DNA of 64,000 nt. Source: Sipunculus nudus (Eukaryota; Annelida; Sipuncula; Golfingiida; Sipunculidae). The notes below the pieces were generated by a model. It did not search any database. It was given only the letters and a program-made list of their open reading frames with translations, and was not told the origin of the DNA. Positions 57,900 through 64,000 of the stretch are shown one piece after another. Position numbers and translations under genes: made by a program. Each line of letters starts with the position of its first letter. The first letter of the stretch is position 1. The DNA lies in the NCBI GenBank assembly GCA_026874595.1, contig CM049321.1, positions 20,990,979 through 21,054,978 of the forward strand, in the 5' to 3' direction.

Positions 57900-60800
57900 G
57901 AAACAAGGCCTACAGGCCTAATGCAAACCTGTGCATTGGGAAAGACACCAGGTATAATGCTTCAATGCTGGACCATTACTTTTCATGTATATGAACAATG
58001 CAAGTACTGAAGATTTTGAATAAGAAACAATTACACAAACATCACTGCTGAAATTCTGGCCTGGGTGCACAGAACACAAAAATGATTGTAGCTGGCATCA
58101 CCATGCAGTCTTGTACACAACGAAGCTATCAGAGATGTACACATATGCCAATTTTCAGACTGATATATCAAACCCCTCCTGAGAAATAAGCAGGGACACA
58201 CATGGTGCAAAAATTATTGTAGGTGGCACTACCAGTCTTGTATATGACAAAGCTATTCGATATGTAAAAATATGCCCAATTTCAGGCTGATATATCAAAT
58301 TCCTCTGTAGAAATAAGCAGGCACATACACAGTGCAAAAGTCAATGTACGTGGCACCACCTGTCTTGTAAATGAGAATACCATCAAAGATGCATTAACAG
58401 GTCAATATATCAGTCCAATACATCACACTTCCCCAGAGTTTGATGCACTGGGCTGACAAGGCTAAGGTGAGTAAGGCAGTTGCCCCCCCCCCCCCCCCCC
58501 CCCCCCCCGAGTCACCTGTGACAAATTGCTGCCTCAAGCTACTGCACTGAGTGAACTCATGACCTGCACCTGGCTAGACTGTGTGAACACTTGACCTGTT
58601 GCATAATCTGACACAGTTGGCAGTCTGCCAAAGCTATAAATAGATCAAGGCTGAAATTTGGTGCCAAATCTGATGCAGTGGGCAGTCTGCAAACACTATA
58701 AATAGAATGCAGCTACTGCACTGAGTGAACTCCTGACCCATACCTGGCTGCACTTAGTGAACTCTTGACCTGTTGCCTAATCTGATACAGTTGGCAGTCT
58801 GTCAAAGCTATAAATAGATCGAGACTGACCTCTAGCCTGTTGCCAAGTCTGAAATAGTAGCCACACCATTGCATAAGCTCATGCAGGGGCCCTGCCCTGA
58901 GGGGCATAACACCCATGAGGTGATCACATGGTGCCCATGAGGTGTTCACATGTCTCCCATGAGGCGATCACATGTCACCCATGAGGTGATCACATGCCTT
59001 GTGCTTGGCAGCCTTGGCTGCACTGATTGAACTCTTGACCTAAATCTGGCTGCACTGAACGAACTCTTGATCTGTTGCCAAATCTGAAACAGTTGGCAGT
59101 TTCTCAACCTATTTAAAGATACAGACACAATCTTGGAGTGTTGGTGAATCTGTTTACACATACTGAAAGACTTTGGCTAAAATGCCTTTTTTTCAAACTG
59201 ACTTATTCATAAACTTTTTATCAAATATCTAGAATAATAAAAGATGCAGTTCTTTCTTGTATAAAGGTCCAAATATTCTGCCAAAAATCATTCAAGTAAA
59301 CTTGAACAAAGGCCACCTAAGAATAATTTTTGTGCAATGTTACAAAAGTTATAATTGAAACAATAATTTTGTAGAAGAACAGTTTTGCAGTCCTCAGTTT
59401 GAAATAGACATAATAATGACCATAAGACCAACAAAAGCTTTTCTGATATGTTTGAAAGAACCATGTCTTAGGATAATTCTTTTGAAAAATTGAACGATTC
59501 AACATGACAGTTTCATCATAAACATTTTAAGCTGAAAGAGGCTACAATATGAGGTTTCTGCCCATAAAAAAACGGTCAATGTAGGTGGCACCACAAAATC
59601 TTCAAATATGAGTCATGTGACCAACATTTGCACAATACTTGGTAATGCTAGCTTCTGTCATTTCTGAGATAGTCAGTATGCTTACTTGGCCAAATGACTG
59701 TTCAAATTCATGTAACTCCACTAAAATTCATCAAATGCAAACCAATGTACAAGCGGCGGACTCCGCCACACCATTGCATTAGCTCACAGGTTCGCTAAAA
59801 ATTACTACAGATGCATAATGAATGCAAAATTATAATACAGATACATCTCACTGATAGCAAAATCTTGAATTAAGTTGAGTATGGAAACCTATTATTTATA
59901 ATCATTTACAGCCATCTTTATATATATCCACAGAGAGCTGTATACCTGTGATTGTTAACATTGCCTGGCATGAGGAATATTTAAAATCATATATCTACAT
60001 TTTTTAAAAGCTTTTAAAAAACATTCTTGTCAATATTAACCATTAATAACCTGAAATCTAAATGTCTAGAGGCATGATGTAATGGATGCTGATAAACAGG
60101 TGCCAGGCTAGATGTATATGCTTCACACAGCTTACATTTATGGTAAAATGGCTCAATTCAATCTTTATAATTCAGCTAAAATTCATTCTTTTGAACCATA
60201 AAAGACAATTATAATAAGAATTATTAAGGGGATTATTCTTGTAAAATATTAAACAAATTTGCCTCAATCAAAAAACGTTTTACAGGTTTACAACTCATAT
60301 GGGAAATACAGCAAAATGGCTAAGTTAAGCTTCTCATAACTCAGCCAAAAATCACTGAACCAAAACCATTTGAACAAACTTGAATTATCAACACATAAGG
60401 ATAATTAATTTGTGAGATTTAAGAATTTGGCCCAGTGGTTTTTGAGAAGATCTTTGTAGCCACTGAGCTAAAATGGGCTGTTATGGCATATTACTAAATT
60501 CAGCTTCCCATAACTTAGCCAAAAATCACTGAACTGAGACCATTTGAACAAACTTTAGAAAGCACTACCCTAGGATCATTTCTGTGCGATATTAAACAAT
60601 TTGGCCATATGGTTTCAGAGAAGAAGTTTTTTGTAGCGGTCAGTATATTACAGGCACTGATGACCCCCGTACAAAAAAGGTCGATGCAGGTGGCACCACC
60701 AATACCTCAATTTCAGATATGACTCATGTGAGCAACATTGGCATAAAATTTGGTAATGATAGCTCCAGCCGTTTCTGAGATTGTAATTTTAGTATGCTTT

Positions 60801-61137
60801 TTTGGACAGATGACTAAGTTCAACTTCCTGTAACTCGGCCAAAAATCATCGAACTTAAACCATTCGAACAAACTTGAGAAAGATTGTTCCAAGGATCATT
60901 TCTGTGAAATATTGGACAATTTGGCTGAACAGTTTCGGAGAAAAAGATTTTTAAAGGTTTTTTAGCTTTTTCCCTATAAAATCTAAGAAAATGCAGTTTT
61001 TTAGATGACTAATTTTTTGCATAAAATTTTGTGATGCTTACTCTTGCCGTTTTCAAGATAGTGTAGGTTAACGTTCAGACGAAGGACGACGGACGCCGGA
61101 CGACGCCACACCATCACATAAGCTCACAGGTTCACTA
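57900..61137. repeat. Large dispersed repeat, copy 1
   Basis: Its parts recur in order from 61803: CTACAGGCCTAATGC, ACAAACATCACTGCTGAAAT, GGTGGCACCACC words, a CATGAGGTGATCACATG array, and CTTCCCATAACTTAGCC units. It ends with GACGACGCCACACCATCACA and TAAGCTCACAGGTTCACTAA, an ending also seen near 59763. It contains a 26-base C run (58483-58508). No coding sequence. Confidence 0.75.
58888..59000. repeat. CATGAGGTGATCACATG minisatellite, copy 1
   Basis: About four units of 22-24 bp, each with the near-palindrome around TGATCA. Confidence 0.85.
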
Positions 61138-61802
61138 AAAATCACGTTTCTCGCTTTATGAAAGGGAGAATTCAACCCAGGAGGATTAATGACAAAACCT
61201 AATTCAAGGTCCCAATTTCAGGAACAGACGCGAGGTGGGGTAGGTTGGAGTGGTGTTGGGGGTTTCAGGCCTCAAAATTTGTCTGATACGATGAAAACTG
61301 GTTGCGATGGCTGAAAATGGTATACGGACCCTCTGCATGGAGTCCTGTTGGTCCGCTTCTGCTACTCACGCGTGATGCATATTTCTGTTTCTTTCTTCAG
61401 GAACAGTGTCCTTGCAACGTACATTTAATACATCTTTCATGTGTTCCTCACATCAACCTAATCTTTATAAATACGTCTAACGATAGAATTTAGTCAAATA
61501 TCACCAAAAACCTGAATGCCCCCCCCCCCCCCCCGTTTAATTCCGGTTCGCAATGTAAACATCATCACTGACCAGGTCTTCCAGGTAAACATAACGGGGT
61601 ATGAATTTCTTGCCACGAGGACAGTCCCATAAAATAAATGTAAAAAATATTTATTCATATCTTATTGAGACAGTTACCCACTGAAAACCTATATTTTCTG
61701 TTAACTTTTAGAATAATAAATGAGCCAACATTCCACATCTCAGTTACTATATCTCCCTAACCCCAGTAGTAGGCCCGGTATACCGGGTTTATCAGCTAGT
61801 TT
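61138..61802. other. Spacer between the two large repeat copies
   Basis: Contains a 16-base C run (61519-61534) and a 63-codon frame without signature. Nothing else recognised. Confidence 0.5.
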
Positions 61803-62339
61803 TTAACAAGACCTACAGGCCTAATGCGAACCTGTGCAAATGGATATACACCTGGTATAACGCTTCAATGCTAAACCACTACTTTTCATATATAAGAACA
61901 ATGCAAGTACTAAACATTTTGAACAAGAAACAATACACAAACATCACTGCTGAAATTCTGGCATAGGTGCACACAACACAAAAATTATTGTAGGTGGCAC
62001 CACCAGTCTTGTATACGACAAAGCTATTTGACGTATAAATATGCCCAATTTCAGGCTGATATATCAAATTCCTCCATAGAATTAAGCAATACACTTTGCA
62101 AAAGTCATTGTAGATGGCGACACCTGTCTTGTGAACGAGAAAGCCATTAAAGACACATAGACAGGATCAGAATATCAGGCCTTGAGTCTGATGCACCGGG
62201 CTGACCAGGCTTGGTGAGAAAGGCTGTTGCCCCGAGTGTACTGTGACAAATTACTGGCTCAGGCTACTGCACTGAGTGAACTCTTGACCTACACCTGGCT
62301 AGACTGAGTGAACTTTTGACCTGTACTTGGCTGCACTGA

Positions 62340-62430
62340 ATGAACATGAGGTGATCACATGATACTCATGAGGTGATCACATGCTACCCATGAAATGATC
62401 ACATGCTGCCCATGAGGTGATCACATGCCT
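62340..62430. repeat. CATGAGGTGATCACATG minisatellite, copy 2
   Basis: Four 22-24 bp units, matching the array at 58888-59000. Confidence 0.85.
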
Positions 62431-63203
62431 TGTGCTTGGCTGCACTGTTTGAACTCTTGGCCTAAATCTGGCTGCACTGAATGAACTCTTGATCTGTTGC
62501 CAAATCTGAAACAGTTGGCAGTTTCTCAACCTATTCAAGAAACATACACAATCTTGGCCTGTTACGTAACTCTGCTAAAATTTATCCAACACAAACCATT
62601 TGAACAAACTTGAGAAGGCTCGCCTCTGGGATCATTTCTGTAAAATATTGAACAATTTGGCTGGACTCTTTACAAGAAGAAGAAGTTTTTATCAGCTTTT
62701 TCCCTGTAAAATCTAAGTAAATGCTGATAGCAAAAATAAGCTGAATCCATCAACATTTGATATGTGACTGATAATTGCATAAAATTTGGGAATGGTAGCT
62801 CCTGCTATTCCTGAGAAATTATGAATAATGTACAGATGATATGTAATATCATAAATCTACATTTTTTTAAAAGCTTTTAAAAAACATTCTTGTCAATATT
62901 TTCAATAGATATTCTAAAATCTAAATGTCTAGAGGCATGATGTAATGGATGCTGATAAACTGGTGCTAGGCTAGATGTATCTGCTTCACACAGCTAACAT
63001 ATATGGTAAAATGACTCAATTCAATCTTTATAATTCAGCCAAAATTCATTTTTTTTTAACCATAAAAGACAATTATTATTAGAATGATTCAGGGAATTAT
63101 TCTTGCAAAATATTAAACAAACTGGCTTCAGTATCATCAGTCGAAAACCGTTTTGTAGGTTTATAACTCATATGGGAAAATACAGCAAAATGGCAAAGTT
63201 CAG

Positions 63204-63800
63204 CTTCCCATAACTCAGCCAAAAATCATTGAACCAAAACCATTTGAACAAACTTGAATTATCAACTTCTAAGGATAATTAATGTGTGAGATTTAAGAAT
63301 TTGGCCCAGTGGTTTTTGAGAAGAAGATTTTTGTAGCCACTTAGCTAACATGGGCTGTCATGGCATATGACTAAATTAAGCTTCCCATAACTCAGCCAAA
63401 AGTCACTGAACTGAGACCATTTGAACAAACTTGAATTATCAACATCTAAGGATAATTAATGTGTGAGATTTAAGAATTTGGCCCAGTGGTTTTTGAGAAG
63501 AAGATTTTTGTAGCCACTTAGCTAACACGGGCTGTTATGGCACATGACTAAATTCAGCTTCCCATAACTCAGCCAAAAGTCACTGAACTGAGACCATTTG
63601 AACAAACTTGAATTATCAACATCTAAGGATAATTAATGTGTGAGATTTAAGAATTTGGCCCAGTGGTTTTTGAGAAGAAGATTTTTGTAGCCACTTAGCT
63701 AAAATGGGCTGTTATGGCATATGACTTAATTCAGCTTCCCATAACTTAGACAAAAGTCACTGAACTGAGACCATTTGAACAATCTTCAGAAAGCACTACC
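63204..63800. repeat. 177-bp tandem repeat
   Basis: CTTCCCATAACTCAGCC recurs at 63204, 63381, 63558 and 63735, a steady 177-bp period. Copy 1 has only two equivalents (60330 and 60504). Confidence 0.9.
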
Positions 63801-64000
63801 CTAGGATCATTTCTGTGCGATATTAAACAATTAGGCCATTTCGTTTCAGAGAAGAAGTTATTTGTAGCTGTCAGTATGATACAGGCACTGATGACCCCCG
63901 TACAAAAAAGGCCGATGCAGGTGGCGCCACCAATACCTCAATTTCAGATATGACTCATGTGACCGACATTGGCATAAAATTTGGTGATGATAGCTCAAGC

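Larger units (their letters stand above)
61803..64000. repeat. Large dispersed repeat, copy 2 (runs off the window)
   Basis: Direct-orientation relative of 57900-61137, about 3.9 kb away. It lacks a part equivalent to roughly 59160-59980 and the long C run of copy 1. It gains extra 177-bp units at its right. Confidence 0.75.

Noticed and set aside
58888-59000. Regularly spaced short repeats resembling a CRISPR array
   Set aside because: Units are contiguous minisatellite without unique spacers, and the genome is eukaryotic.

Overview
This is an AT-rich, intron-bearing, repeat-dense metazoan genome segment. The repeat style suggests a marine lophotrochozoan, most likely a mollusc (inferred, not proven): many (TA)n arrays, long G/C homopolymers, tRNA-headed SINEs, HINE/pearl-like elements with internal satellites, and TGACCTTGACCTTTGACCT arrays. 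Two host genes could be rebuilt exon by exon, both on the minus strand. The other open frames, apart from one retrotransposon polyprotein, lie in repeats or look like chance.

Left third (1-14.2 kb). A 32-bp minisatellite is split by a ~1.1 kb insertion that contains a MITE. It is followed by a complete three-exon gene (2836-9530, minus) for a secreted, probably GPI-anchored Ly6/uPAR (LU, three-finger) protein of 211 residues. Its splice phases agree and its signal peptide lies on a separate first exon. From 9.5 to 14.2 kb there is only intergenic sequence, with a long imperfect hairpin and microsatellites.

Middle (14.2-33.6 kb). A complete, very young Ty3/gypsy-class LTR retrotransposon occupies 14355-21999 (minus). 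It has 1130-bp LTRs differing at one noticed base, a perfect 5-bp target duplication, a primer-binding site, a polypurine tract and one uninterrupted 1481-aa gag-pol frame. Integrase precedes reverse transcriptase, the unusual order of Gmr1-like elements. It sits in a dispersed repeat whose unoccupied relative is at 55.2-55.9 kb. Next come a tRNA-derived SINE and then a 4.36-kb foldback-type element (23192-27551). That element has ~450-bp terminal inverted repeats built of ACCGAAAAGT subrepeats, a 9-bp target duplication TGAGATAGG, no transposase, and a core module flipped within one arm. From 27.6 to 33.6 kb there are only old dispersed repeats.

Right half (33.6-64 kb). Six C-terminal coding exons of WAC (WW-domain adaptor with coiled coil) lie between 50454 and 38915 on the minus strand, with matching splice phases. 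The WW-domain exons are not in view and probably lie beyond the right edge. WAC introns carry a Tigger-like MITE, a 268-bp tandem repeat, a 3.2-kb element holding nine ~288-bp units rich in nuclear-receptor half-sites, and a SINE with a conserved central domain. The segment from 57.9 kb to the end is two direct copies of a ~3-kb repeat with internal satellites. The two host genes show no functional link. The most notable content is the intact Gmr1-like element and the foldback element.
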